NCBI RefSeq assembly: GCF_900129785.1
Contig: NZ_FSRC01000001.1
Span: 1,674,001 to 1,738,000, forward strand
Direction of reading: 5' to 3'
Origin: Algoriphagus halophilus
GTDB taxonomy: Bacteria; Bacteroidota; Bacteroidia; Cytophagales; Cyclobacteriaceae
DNA length: 64,000 bases
The notes below the pieces were generated by a model. The model had not been told where the DNA came from, ran no database searches, and saw only the letters and a program-made list of their open reading frames with translations. Shown here in pieces: positions 44,491 to 53,583 of the stretch (its first letter is position 1; each line of letters opens with the position of its first letter). A program made the position numbers and the translations under genes.

Positions 44491-45621
44491 ATGCTTAAAT
44501 CTTCCATAAAGGCAATTCAAAGATTACTGATTGTGATTATCTCAATTTGCCTTCTACTCCTAATCATAGGATTCCTTTTCGTAAGTCTAAGTCCCCAGTT
44601 TGGAGGCAATCCCAGTTCTGAGCAGAAAGCTGAATTTGAAAAATTGGGGCATTATTCCAATGGAGAGTTTCAAAACTTGATCGAAACCAACATGGATATG
44701 GATTTTGGAGAAGCAATAAAAATGCTTCCGGAATTCTTTAAAAATGATCCATCCAGAGTTCCTGATTTTGATATTCCCATAGTGAAAATTGATTCCGTAG
44801 ACCTCACTTTGCCAAACCAAACTACGAGGTTGATTTGGTTTGGACATTCCGCATTTCTCTTACAAATAGATGGTAAAAATATCCTGTTAGATCCCATGCT
44901 TGGGGAAGTACCTGCTCCCCACCCTCTGTTGGGAAAGAAACGATTCAGCAAAGAGCTTCCTATAGAAATTGAACAATTACCATCCATTGATATGATTTTG
45001 TTCTCACATGATCATTACGATCATCTGGATTATGGTTCTGTTCAAAAACTGATGGGTAAGACTCACGCATATTATGTCCCTTTGGGACTGGGATCCCACC
45101 TAAAAGCATGGGGGATTCATCCTGAGAAAATTCATGAGATGGACTGGTGGGATGAATTGGAGGTAGATGGTTTGAAGTTGGCATTTACTCCTTCCAGACA
45201 TTTTTCGGGAAGAGGACTAACTAATCGATTTTCTACGTTATGGGGGTCTTGGGTGATCCATGGAGAGTCCGACCGAATCTATTTTAGTGGAGACGGTGGA
45301 TATGGCCCTCATTTCAAAGATATCGGAGACCGCTTTGGTCCTTTTGATTTTGCCATGATGGAATGTGGTCAATACAATGAGCGATGGAAGGAGATTCATA
45401 TGATACCAGAAGAAACCGCACAAGCAGGTTTGGATATTCAAGCCAAAGTTATCATGCCCATCCATTGGGGGGCTTTTTCTCTTGCCATGCATTCTTGGAC
45501 TGATCCGGTACTAAAGGCAGCAGAGGAGCTTAAATTACCTGTATATGTTCCAAAAATCGGGTCATATATTAATATGGATCAAAATCTTGAAACAAGAGAA
45601 GAATGGTGGATTAAACCTTAA
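44491..45621 (+). CDS. NAPE-PLD-like MBL-fold hydrolase, membrane-anchored copy
   Basis: A paralogue of the hydrolase at 30277-31311. An N-terminal helix (LLIVIISICLLLLIIGFLFV) anchors it or acts as a signal. The metal motif is His173-x-His175-x-Asp177-His178 (SHDHYDHLD). The further pattern is the same: IWFGHSAFLLQ, LDPMLGEVPAP, TPSRHFSGRGLTN, IYFSGDGGYGPHF, ECGQYNERWKEIHM and MPIHWGAFSLAMH. It lacks the long polar N-terminus of the cytoplasmic copy. Substrate unknown; N-acyl phospholipids or other amide or phosphodiester substrates are possible. It is divergent from the IorA/IorB operon. Confidence 0.85.
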   Translation: MLKSSIKAIQRLLIVIISICLLLLIIGFLFVSLSPQFGGNPSSEQKAEFEKLGHYSNGEFQNLIETNMDMDFGEAIKMLPEFFKNDPSRVPDFDIPIVKIDSVDLTLPNQTTRLIWFGHSAFLLQIDGKNILLDPMLGEVPAPHPLLGKKRFSKELPIEIEQLPSIDMILFSHDHYDHLDYGSVQKLMGKTHAYYVPLGLGSHLKAWGIHPEKIHEMDWWDELEVDGLKLAFTPSRHFSGRGLTNRFSTLWGSWVIHGESDRIYFSGDGGYGPHFKDIGDRFGPFDFAMMECGQYNERWKEIHMIPEETAQAGLDIQAKVIMPIHWGAFSLAMHSWTDPVLKAAEELKLPVYVPKIGSYINMDQNLETREEWWIKP

Positions 45622-45801
45622 AAAAGGATAGATAGTGCTGATTTTCAGAGAATAGAGCGGAGTTTTTGAAAATTAACTTGTGAAATGGGCTAAATCGACA
45701 TGCTTTTTTAAGAAAATGACATTTTATAAATGGCTAGTTTTTGAAGCATTTTTCCTAATTTGACATTTTAAATATCTATTTAATTCAACCTAAAAAAACC
45801 T

Positions 45802-46956
45802 ATGTCCCAGACGATCAATGCTGCTATTGTAGGAACCGGCTTTATCGGTCCCGCACATTTAGAGGCACTTAGAAGAATTCCTAATATCCATGTTTCAGGC
45901 CTCGTTGAAGTAAACCAAGAGGTAGCTGAAGCCAAAGCCAAGGAGCTTGGTATTCCAAATGCATATACTTTTGAAAATATGTTGAAGGATGACAGCATTC
46001 AAGTGGTACATGTTTGTACCCCTAACTTCCTGCATTTCCCACAAACCAAAGCTTGTTTATTGGCAGGTAAACATGTGGTTTGTGAAAAACCTTTAGCGAA
46101 TACCATCGCTGAAGCAGAAGAATTGGTTGCCATTGCAGAAGAGAAAGGATTGGTCAATGCAGTACATTTCAATCTTCGCTATTACCCTATGGTAAGACAA
46201 ATGAAAGTGATGCGTGAAAGTGGAGAATTGGGAGAAGTGAATTCTGTGATGGGTTCATACTTGCAAGATTGGTTATTCCATCGCACAGACTATAACTGGA
46301 GATTGGAGCCTGAACAATCCGGCGGATCAAGAGCTGTTGCTGATATTGGATCCCATTTATTGGATATGACAGAATACGTTACCGGTTTGAGAATTACGGC
46401 GGTGATGGCTGATTTTTCTACCGTTTATAAAACCAGATTGAAACCTTTGAAAGCGATTGAGACTTTCTCTGGCAAAGCTTTGGACCCTTCTGATTATAAA
46501 GAGTATCCAGTAAATTCGGAAGATTATGCAACCGTATTATTACGTTTTGATAATGGAAGAACAGGATCTATAACTGTAAGTCAAATCAATGCGGGCCGTA
46601 AAAACAGATTGAATATTGAGATCTCCGGTTCTAAGGCAAACTTTGAATTTAATGCAGAAAAACCAAATGAACTTTGGATAGGTAAGCGCGATGAACCAAA
46701 TTCTGTGATGATGAAAGACCCGGCTTTGGTAAGTGCAGGAGCACGTTCTTTGGTAAGTTTCCCAGGTGGACACCAAGAAGGCTTCCCAGACACCTCAAAA
46801 CAACTATTTAAAGAGGTTTATGCTGCTGTTCGTGAGGGTAAAATGCCTGAATCTCCTACCTTCCCAACTTTTGCAGATGGTTTGAGAGAATTGATTATAG
46901 GTGAAGCAATTGTAGAAAGTAATGCCAAGGAAGCTTGGGTTAAGATTCCTTCATAA
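45802..46956 (+). CDS. Gfo/Idh/MocA family oxidoreductase
   Basis: An NAD(P)-dependent sugar or inositol dehydrogenase-like enzyme. The Rossmann motif is GTGFIGPAHLEALR (about 11-24) and the conserved Lys is in VCEKPLANT near 98. The C-terminal domain contains GGSRAVADIGSHLLDM, where His is often catalytic. Length (384) is normal. There is no signal peptide, in contrast to the many exported Bacteroidota members. It is single-gene with a strong terminator; the substrate is unknown. Confidence 0.9.
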   Translation: MSQTINAAIVGTGFIGPAHLEALRRIPNIHVSGLVEVNQEVAEAKAKELGIPNAYTFENMLKDDSIQVVHVCTPNFLHFPQTKACLLAGKHVVCEKPLANTIAEAEELVAIAEEKGLVNAVHFNLRYYPMVRQMKVMRESGELGEVNSVMGSYLQDWLFHRTDYNWRLEPEQSGGSRAVADIGSHLLDMTEYVTGLRITAVMADFSTVYKTRLKPLKAIETFSGKALDPSDYKEYPVNSEDYATVLLRFDNGRTGSITVSQINAGRKNRLNIEISGSKANFEFNAEKPNELWIGKRDEPNSVMMKDPALVSAGARSLVSFPGGHQEGFPDTSKQLFKEVYAAVREGKMPESPTFPTFADGLRELIIGEAIVESNAKEAWVKIPS

Positions 46957-47015
46957 TTCCTGCTTTCATAAACGGGGCAATAGAATACTAAATCTATATG
47001 CTCCAACAAACCTTT

Positions 47016-47055
47016 AAACAGGGGGTTGAATACTTTTCAACTCCCTGTTTCTTTT
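47016..47055 (+). terminator. Terminator of the Gfo/Idh/MocA gene
   Basis: A 15-bp stem with one G-T pair (47016-47030 with 47036-47050) and a five-base loop, followed by CTTTTG. It lies about 60 bases after the stop codon. Confidence 0.8.
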
Positions 47056-47187
47056 GAATGGAATTAAAAAATGCTTTAGCTAAACCTGTTTCATTAGCCT
47101 CCCGTTATTTTTCTTTAAAATGTCAGTTTTAAGACAATCTAATTTGAATAAATTCTGTATTTTCCAGTCTAAATACCATAAAATAAC

Positions 47188-47700
47188 ATGACAATGAATT
47201 TGAAAAAGAGCTTTTTTGCAATGATCCTAATGGCATTTGTAGGATTTGCTGCTACCGCACAAGAAAAACCAAGTCCTGCTAGGACAGCAGAAGGAACTGT
47301 AGGCGATGCCAAAATCACCATCAATTATAGTAGCCCTGCAGTAAAAGGTAGAGTGATTTGGGGAGATTTGGTTCCTTTGGGAGAGGTTTGGAGAGCTGGA
47401 GCGAATGAAGCAACCACCTTTACCACTACCAAGGATATCATGGTTGAAGGTAAAAAGTTACCTGCTGGAACGTATGGATTCTTTGTAATCCCTGGTGAAA
47501 ACACATCTACATTCATTTTCAATGAAGTTGCCAAGCAGTGGGGAGCCTTTGATTATGATTCAAGCAAAGATGTGCTTAGAGTAAGTGTTCCTTCACAACA
47601 AACTTCTTCCATGGAAGAGCGATTGGTATATGAAGTGAAACCATCCAGCTTTGAAATTAGATGGGAATATGGAAAAGCATCTGCGAAATTAGGTTCTTAA
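47188..47700 (+). CDS. Exported DUF2911 protein
   Basis: A signal peptide (LKKSFFAMILMAFVGFAATAQ) is followed by the DUF2911 domain, recognised by SPARTAEGTVGDAKITINYSSPAVKGRVIWGDLVPLGEVWRAGANE and AGTYGFFVIPGE (broken here into its parts). The domain is common in Bacteroidota and its function is unknown; it is thought to be a beta-sandwich in the periplasm. The ATG at 47188 or 47194 may be used. It is monocistronic with its own terminator. Confidence 0.88.
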   Translation: MTMNLKKSFFAMILMAFVGFAATAQEKPSPARTAEGTVGDAKITINYSSPAVKGRVIWGDLVPLGEVWRAGANEATTFTTTKDIMVEGKKLPAGTYGFFVIPGENTSTFIFNEVAKQWGAFDYDSSKDVLRVSVPSQQTSSMEERLVYEVKPSSFEIRWEYGKASAKLGS

Positions 47701-47722
47701 GCCTATATCCTAAAAAAAGATG

Positions 47723-47752
47723 AAACCACGGGAATTTACCCGTGGTTTTTTT
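47723..47752 (+). terminator. Terminator of the DUF2911 gene
   Basis: AAACCACGGG (47723-47732) pairs perfectly with CCCGTGGTTT (47739-47748) and is followed by T. The loop has six bases. Confidence 0.88.
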
Positions 47753-47779
47753 ATGGATAAAAATTCAAGAATAGAAAGC

Positions 47780-48787
47780 TTATAACTGTCGGACAGGTTC
47801 GTAGGTATTTCTATCTTCTTTTTCTAGATAATTAACCAAGGGTCTTCCCATTCCCTCCCAAGCCACGGTCATTTGATCACCTGCTTTAAGTAGTATATTA
47901 TTTCCAAAGCTAAAAGCATCTGCACCGTAAAAGTGGACATGTGTTTGTAAAGGAATTCGGTGAGAATCATACTTGAAATGGTGATACTCCAAGTTTTTCA
48001 AATTATGGCACATGTTCTTTTGACCTGAATTGATGTTGGAACTCCAGATCTGATCCCCATCTCTGGAAACAGTAACCTCCCCTGAAATCGATTCAAAATC
48101 CGCATCAATTACCAATTCCGGCCCAATCGCACAGGTTCTTATTTTAGAGGGAGCTAAATAGAGATAGTTTATTTTTTCCATCGCATGGTCAGAAAATTCA
48201 TTTCCGATCGTCATCCCAATCCTGAATGGATTTCCTTCTCTATCAATGATATATACTCCTGCAATTTCCGGTTCTTCCCCTCCGTCATTCCCGAAATAGG
48301 GAATTAGAAGTTTGTCTCCATGTGCTCTCAATACCGCTCCATTTCCTTTAAAAAACCATTCCGGTTGAACTCCTATTTCGCCAGGAGCCGGATTTCCTCC
48401 TTTCACACCCATCTCGTACATTTTTAAACTATCCGTAACTTGCTGTTGTTGATCGCTGTGCATCATTTGACGATTTAACGCACTGTTATGATGGGTCAAG
48501 CCAGTGCCTGAAACCAGACATTGAAAAGAAGATTCTGGATGATCAAATGATGGAAGCAACTTCCATTCATTATTCATTGAATGGATAGAATCATAGTCTA
48601 GCTTTTCATCGGAAATACTGTTCTGGATCAGATTTATCAAACTTTGATTGGTATCAATAGCTTTTAAAGCAAGTTCATAAACCGAACCAAAGTCTTTTAA
48701 AAGTAGCAAATCAGGTTCTTGAACTTTTGCGATTCTTCGACCATTTTTTGGATGTGTCAATTGTACTAACCTTATGCTGTTTTTCAT
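47780..48787 (-). CDS. AraD1/GguC-like protein of the fumarylacetoacetase superfamily
   Basis: This 335-residue protein has the look of the AraD1 (GguC) family: an N-terminal region (VQLTHPKNGRRIAKVQEPDL) and a FAH-fold core with QPEWFFKGNGAVLRAHG, EPEIAGVYIIDREGNPFRIGMTIGNEFSDH and ASKIRTCAIGPEL-like sequence. FAH-fold enzymes bind a divalent metal through carboxylates; Glu in EEPEIAG and Asp/Glu nearby are candidates. GguC-type proteins are often found near sugar-acid dehydratases and aldolases; none is adjacent here. The reaction, probably lyase or hydrolase on a 2-keto-3-deoxy sugar acid, is uncertain. Confidence 0.8.
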   Translation of the reverse strand: MKNSIRLVQLTHPKNGRRIAKVQEPDLLLLKDFGSVYELALKAIDTNQSLINLIQNSISDEKLDYDSIHSMNNEWKLLPSFDHPESSFQCLVSGTGLTHHNSALNRQMMHSDQQQQVTDSLKMYEMGVKGGNPAPGEIGVQPEWFFKGNGAVLRAHGDKLLIPYFGNDGGEEPEIAGVYIIDREGNPFRIGMTIGNEFSDHAMEKINYLYLAPSKIRTCAIGPELVIDADFESISGEVTVSRDGDQIWSSNINSGQKNMCHNLKNLEYHHFKYDSHRIPLQTHVHFYGADAFSFGNNILLKAGDQMTVAWEGMGRPLVNYLEKEDRNTYEPVRQL

Positions 48788-49068
48788 TTTTAAAAAGGGT
48801 TTAAGTTAATCTAGGAAACTAGATTCCGGACTATTTTTCAAAAGTTCCAAGAATAATTTCAGAAAAACTAAACTCCTTCCAAAAACATCTTTATACATGA
48901 AATTTGGATTCGTGTGTTTAGTCATCTTTGATGCTACTAGTATGTATCCTGTAGAAGGTTTGGATTTAACTTAAAGAATTGAAACCAGTTCCTGATTTTT
49001 GTTTTCTTCACCAGATTTGAGAGCTCAAAATGCATCCCCTACTTTTTAATCTTTTATTTTTGCATCCC

Positions 49069-51558
49069 ATGCTTCAAAATTTCGATATTCATTCTTTTGA
49101 CCTACCAGTAGCAGACATCATCCCTGAGGTAAGTCAACATCTTTCCGATTCTAATTCTCTGATCATTCAGGCTCCTCCAGGGGCGGGTAAAAGTACCTTG
49201 CTTCCTTTGTCCTTATTGGGGGAACCTTGGCTTAAAGGGAAGAAAATAATGATGTTGGAACCCAGACGTTTGGCTACTAAATCCATTGCCCAACGGATGG
49301 CAGCTATGACAAATACCAAGGTTGGGGATGTAATTGGCTATAGAATCCGTTTTGAATCTGTGGTATCCAAAAACACCCAACTAGAAGTGATCACCGAAGG
49401 AATTTTAACTCGGATGATGCACTCCGATAATAGCCTGGAAGATGTTGGTATGGTGATTTTTGATGAATTCCATGAGCGAAACCTTCATTCTGAAGTTGCT
49501 TTGGCACTTTGCAGAGAAATTCAGGAAGTATTAAGACCTGATTTGCGGATTTTATTGATGTCTGCAACCATCGACACCCCTACTCTTTCAGAGTTGCTGA
49601 ATGCCGAAGTCATTCAAAGCAGTGGAAGACAATACCCTGTTGAAGTAGCCCATTTAGGGGAAATCGATGAATACAGTATTGGAGAGGATACTGCCCGCAA
49701 ACTGATCCCACTCACGCATCAGCACCAAGGAGATTTTTTGGTGTTTTTACCTGGTCAAGGAGATATAAAAAAAGCGGAATCCATTTTAAGAAATGCCTTA
49801 CCCGATGATATGGTTTTGCCTTTGTATGGTCAACTTTCTCCCAGCGCACAAAATAGAGCTATTCTTCCGGACCCTTCCGGAAAGAGGAAAATTGTCTTGT
49901 CGACAGATATCGCGGAAACCTCGCTTACCATAGAAGGCATCAAAGTGGTAGTAGATTCCGGGTATGCAAAGTCTTCCAAATTTGATCCTAGAACAGGTCT
50001 TTCTAGGCTTGTGTTACATAGGATCAGCAAGGACTCTGCTGATCAACGCTCAGGGCGTGCAGGAAGGTTAACAGCAGGGCATTCTTATAGACTTTGGACA
50101 AATGCCATTGAAAACCAGATGGCTGAATTTAGAACACCGGAATTATTGGAAGCAGACCTAGCTCCCATGGTGTTGGATATGAAGGCATGGGGACAGGAAG
50201 ATATTCGAAACATGACTTGGCTCACCCCTCCTCCTTCCGGGACTTTATCATTGGCAGAAAAAACATTGGAGGCTATTGAGGCTTTGGAAGATGGGAATCT
50301 GACCGCTCATGGTAAAGAAATACACGGTGTTCCTACACATCCAAGGATCGCCCATATGTTATTGAATGCGAAGAACCATGATGAACTTGGATTGGGAACA
50401 GATATAGCCGCTTTATTGGATGAAAGAGATCCCTTAGGACCTGAAGCTGGTGTGGATCTAAACTTGAGAATTGAGGCCTTAAGAAAATATAGGGATCGTG
50501 GAGTGACCGTTTCCCGAATAAAAAAGATTGAAAAATTAGCATCTTCTTATAGATTCATGTTTAAGGTTGCTCCAGAAAACAAAGCAGTGGATCCTTGGAT
50601 GACTGGTTTATTATTGGCTTATGCATATCCAGAAAGGATTGCAGCCGCTAGACCAGGTAACAATGCACAATTCCAACTGGCCAATGGAAAAATTGCCCAA
50701 ATTGGTCACCGTGATGATTTAGCCCATGAATCTTGGCTGGCAGTAGCACATGTGGATGCAAGAGATGGGATGGGGAAAATCTGGATGGCCGCACCTATTA
50801 ATCCAAAGGACTTGGCTCCCATGCTTAAAACAAAGGAAGTATTAAAATGGGATCGGAAGAAAGGTGGTTTACAGGCTCATTCTGAAATAAGGATTGGCTC
50901 TATTATACTTGGCACCAGACCTTTGGCGACCTATTCAGAAGGGAATGTCAAAGAAGCTATTTTAGAAGCAATCCGGGAAGAGGGAGAATATTTGTTGGAT
51001 TTTAATGAGGCAGTAGAACAATTGATTTTAAGAGTTCAGTCCCTGAAAATATGGAATCCAGAACAGGAATGGCCGAATTGGTCTGTTGCTATGCTTTGCG
51101 AAACTCCCGAGAAATGGCTGGAGTTTTACTTACAGAACATCAAAAAGAATGAAGATTTAAAACAATTGAACCTGGTTCAGATTTTAAAAAATAGTCTTTC
51201 ATTTGAATTACAGCAACTTTTGGATGAATTAGCTCCTACTTCGATAGATGTTCCATCTGGCAGCAAAATCAAATTGGAATACCGCTCAGAGGGAGAAATC
51301 CCTATTCTTTCGGTGAGACTTCAGGAACTATTTGGGTTGCTGGAAACACCTAAAATCAATGCAGGAAAAATCCCTGTATTAATAGAAATGCTATCGCCCG
51401 GCTTCAAGCCTGTACAATTAACCCAGGATTTGAAAAGCTTTTGGCAACATGGGTATTTTGAAGTGAAAAAAGAATTAAAGAGAAGATACCCCAAACATGA
51501 ATGGCCAGAGGATCCAATTTCAGCTGAAGCAGTAAGAGGGGTGAAAAGGAGGACTTAA
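49069..51558 (+). CDS. hrpB: ATP-dependent helicase HrpB (DEAH-box)
   Basis: An RNA helicase of the DExH/DEAH family, role in bacteria poorly defined. Motifs in order: Walker A APPGAGKST, LEPRRLATKSIAQRM, DEFHERNLHSEV, SATID, LPGQGDIKKAE, STDIAETSLTIEGI and QRSGRAGR. The C-terminal HrpB domain (about 480-829) follows with DARDGMGKIWMAAPI. An upstream ATG at 49030 adds 13 residues; I prefer 49069, which puts LPVADIIPEV at the usual position near the start. It ends tail-to-tail with the minus-strand gene, and the two stop codons share bases. Confidence 0.93.
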   Translation: MLQNFDIHSFDLPVADIIPEVSQHLSDSNSLIIQAPPGAGKSTLLPLSLLGEPWLKGKKIMMLEPRRLATKSIAQRMAAMTNTKVGDVIGYRIRFESVVSKNTQLEVITEGILTRMMHSDNSLEDVGMVIFDEFHERNLHSEVALALCREIQEVLRPDLRILLMSATIDTPTLSELLNAEVIQSSGRQYPVEVAHLGEIDEYSIGEDTARKLIPLTHQHQGDFLVFLPGQGDIKKAESILRNALPDDMVLPLYGQLSPSAQNRAILPDPSGKRKIVLSTDIAETSLTIEGIKVVVDSGYAKSSKFDPRTGLSRLVLHRISKDSADQRSGRAGRLTAGHSYRLWTNAIENQMAEFRTPELLEADLAPMVLDMKAWGQEDIRNMTWLTPPPSGTLSLAEKTLEAIEALEDGNLTAHGKEIHGVPTHPRIAHMLLNAKNHDELGLGTDIAALLDERDPLGPEAGVDLNLRIEALRKYRDRGVTVSRIKKIEKLASSYRFMFKVAPENKAVDPWMTGLLLAYAYPERIAAARPGNNAQFQLANGKIAQIGHRDDLAHESWLAVAHVDARDGMGKIWMAAPINPKDLAPMLKTKEVLKWDRKKGGLQAHSEIRIGSIILGTRPLATYSEGNVKEAILEAIREEGEYLLDFNEAVEQLILRVQSLKIWNPEQEWPNWSVAMLCETPEKWLEFYLQNIKKNEDLKQLNLVQILKNSLSFELQQLLDELAPTSIDVPSGSKIKLEYRSEGEIPILSVRLQELFGLLETPKINAGKIPVLIEMLSPGFKPVQLTQDLKSFWQHGYFEVKKELKRRYPKHEWPEDPISAEAVRGVKRRT

Positions 51559-52175
51559 TCTAAGTTGTCCAGGTAATCCAAAAATTTTAAAAATGAGGCA
51601 ATGGTAAAAGGTGTCATTTGTTTTTCCTCAATATGTTCCAAAAACAACTGCCGTAAATAAGGATAGTCCTTGGGATTAAATAGTTTGCTTAAAGCAGTGG
51701 CCCGAAATGCATTGTAGACAAAATTATGTGTTTTGAAAAAGTTTGACTTTCTCTCGAAGAAAGCAATTTCCAAATTCAAAGGATCGATCATTTTATCTAA
51801 CCAAGGAATACCATCAGAAAGTAAAAATTCTTCACCTCGATGGAGCATATCAGTTAAATCTTCCTCGCCATGAATGATAAATGATCGAGGAACATTCTTA
51901 CTGATTTTATCTTGTGATTGAACTAAAGTGATGGACCGCTCAGAAAAACCGCTCAAAGTGGGAAGAAATTCATGGATTAACTCTTCAACCTGATGGATTC
52001 GGATACCAAAGTTGTATTCCAGACAGGTTCCCCTTGAATCTTCATGGTGATGAACAAAAATCACTTGGCTTCCAATGGGAAATCTTTTTTGAAACAACAT
52101 ATAATTCTGATTGATCTCGAAGCCATGATCGAGAAAAAACTGAATATGAAGTCCAAAAAAGTCTATGTTTTTCAT
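51555..52175 (-). CDS. Hypothetical protein, 206 residues
   Basis: Family not recognised. It is cytoplasmic, rich in Phe and His, with HHHEDSRG near 43-50 and helical sequence at the C-terminus (RQLFLEHIEEKQMTPFTIASFLKFLDYL). There are no clear metal or catalytic motifs and no transmembrane segment. The stop codon overlaps that of convergent hrpB. It is preceded by the HEAT-like gene 38 bp upstream on the same strand and may be in its operon. Confidence 0.6.
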   Translation of the reverse strand: MKNIDFFGLHIQFFLDHGFEINQNYMLFQKRFPIGSQVIFVHHHEDSRGTCLEYNFGIRIHQVEELIHEFLPTLSGFSERSITLVQSQDKISKNVPRSFIIHGEEDLTDMLHRGEEFLLSDGIPWLDKMIDPLNLEIAFFERKSNFFKTHNFVYNAFRATALSKLFNPKDYPYLRQLFLEHIEEKQMTPFTIASFLKFLDYLDNLD

Positions 52176-52212
52176 GTTTATTTAAACATGAGAATAGTAA
52201 TTTTGTTGCCGA

Positions 52213-52737
52213 TTATTCAGAAAATAATTCCTTCATTTCTAGCAACATAGGTTCGACTTCAGCTTTTTTAATGGCTAGACTTCCTTCGTCTTCGGGGTTG
52301 TGTAAGTAATGGTTCCAATGCTTTTCGGCCTTGCGAATGGTTCTTGGGGTAATTTCGAATTCCACACTATCTAAATACTCTTTTGCCAGTGTCTCAGCTT
52401 TAAAGTTTCCGAATAGATACACCCTAAAAATATCGACGAAGCTTTCACTCAAATCAAATTCCTCCAAAACTTGTACAAATGCACCTTGGTTCTTTTGATT
52501 TTTCTTATCTCTAATTGCAGTAAAAATAGCTTCCAAAGCCTCGTTGTTGAAACTCGTTTTCGCCAATGCTTTACATGCTAAATAAGCAATCTCCCAATTA
52601 TCTCCTTTGACGAGTTCAATCAGTTTGTCTTTGACTTCCTCCGTATTGATCTTTCCTAGCTTTTCGGCAAAATAGAAAGCTTCTTTTTCATTGGGATCAC
52701 AAATTTTGTCAAAAAGTTTTTGAGTTTCCTCCTGCAT
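52213..52737 (-). CDS. HEAT-like alpha-solenoid protein
   Basis: A 174-residue helical protein. Repeated pairs of helices such as DKLIELVKGDNWEIAYLACKALAKT, NNEALEAIFTAIRDKKNQKNQGAFVQVLEEF and FRVYLFGNFKAETLAKEYLDSV give a HEAT/armadillo-like appearance. It is probably a protein-binding scaffold. It is divergent from the VLRF1-domain gene, 49 bp between the starts, so the two may share a regulatory region. Confidence 0.65.
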   Translation of the reverse strand: MQEETQKLFDKICDPNEKEAFYFAEKLGKINTEEVKDKLIELVKGDNWEIAYLACKALAKTSFNNEALEAIFTAIRDKKNQKNQGAFVQVLEEFDLSESFVDIFRVYLFGNFKAETLAKEYLDSVEFEITPRTIRKAEKHWNHYLHNPEDEGSLAIKKAEVEPMLLEMKELFSE

Positions 52738-52785
52738 AAATTTTCAGTTTATTTGCACAAAGATAATTGAATTGTCATCCAAATC

Positions 52786-53502
52786 ATGTCTACAGGAAAT
52801 TACCAAGAGATCAATTCCACCATTTTTTCAAATCTTCAGAATAAAGCCATTGATATGGGTTTGCAGCAAACTTATTTACCCGAATCACATCAATTGGAGT
52901 TTAGCGAGAATAATGAATGGTTACTGAAAGTTTCCTTGCCTTGGTCGATGGAGTTTAGTAGGACAAAGGGGTTACTCAAGAGAGAGGATTACCATTTGGC
53001 ATTGGTGATGATCCGGGCCGGCATCGCATGTATGGGTTACTTTCATAATGGAGAAATGGTCAACCATAAAGTTTTCAGGGCATATATGGTGCGACAAAAG
53101 CAAGGAAAAAGTCAAATTAAATATTTGAAAACCAAAGGAAAATCTAGAGCAGGTTCAAGAATAAGATTAGGTGAATCTGAACAGTTTTTTGAAGACATAA
53201 ATGAACGCCTACTAAATTATTCTGATCAGTATCCTATTACTCATTGGGGGATTTCCTGTAGTAAGACCTTATGGCCGTATTTTTTTGGAGCGAACCCTCC
53301 TCCTCCATTTGGAAAGAAACAGGAAAACTTAATGAGCATCCCTTTTCATGTACAGCATCCTGATTTTGAAACTCTACAGGAAATCCATAGGAAATTGAAT
53401 TCTTTTCAATTACTGATTTCTGATTTGGGAAGGAGGAAATTTGATACAATCGAAGGTCAAACCCCGCCGAAAAAACAGGATCAAGACCTGGAAGATTGGT
53501 AG
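52786..53502 (+). CDS. VLRF1 (Vms1-like release factor 1) domain protein
   Basis: The core (about 65-145) matches the VLRF1/eRF1-like fold of Vms1/ANKZF1. It has an initial hydrophobic strand with a Gly (LALVMIRAGIACMGYF), then KVFRAYMVRQKQGKSQ and KSRAGSRIRLGESEQFFEDINERL. Compare Vms1, where R-Y-V-V-R-x-K-Q-G-G-S-Q and S-A-G-S-x-x-R occur in the same order. Gln110 (KQGKSQ) aligns with the Gln that Vms1 uses to release peptides from tRNA on stalled ribosomes. The protein is short, without zinc finger or ankyrin repeats. A peptidyl-tRNA hydrolase or tRNA-cleaving role is inferred, not shown. Confidence 0.75.
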   Translation: MSTGNYQEINSTIFSNLQNKAIDMGLQQTYLPESHQLEFSENNEWLLKVSLPWSMEFSRTKGLLKREDYHLALVMIRAGIACMGYFHNGEMVNHKVFRAYMVRQKQGKSQIKYLKTKGKSRAGSRIRLGESEQFFEDINERLLNYSDQYPITHWGISCSKTLWPYFFGANPPPPFGKKQENLMSIPFHVQHPDFETLQEIHRKLNSFQLLISDLGRRKFDTIEGQTPPKKQDQDLEDW

Positions 53503-53536
53503 GAAGATATTCTTTCCGAAAGTTCCCTATAAATAA

Positions 53537-53562
53537 AAAGACCTGAATTTCTTCAGGTCTTT
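53537..53562. terminator. Bidirectional terminator
   Basis: AAAGACCTGAA (53537-53547) pairs perfectly with TTCAGGTCTTT (53552-53562) around a four-base loop, with A and T runs. It serves the VLRF1 gene and the convergent TM2 gene. Confidence 0.85.
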
Positions 53563-53583
53563 CCGTTAGTGGTTAAGGTGATT

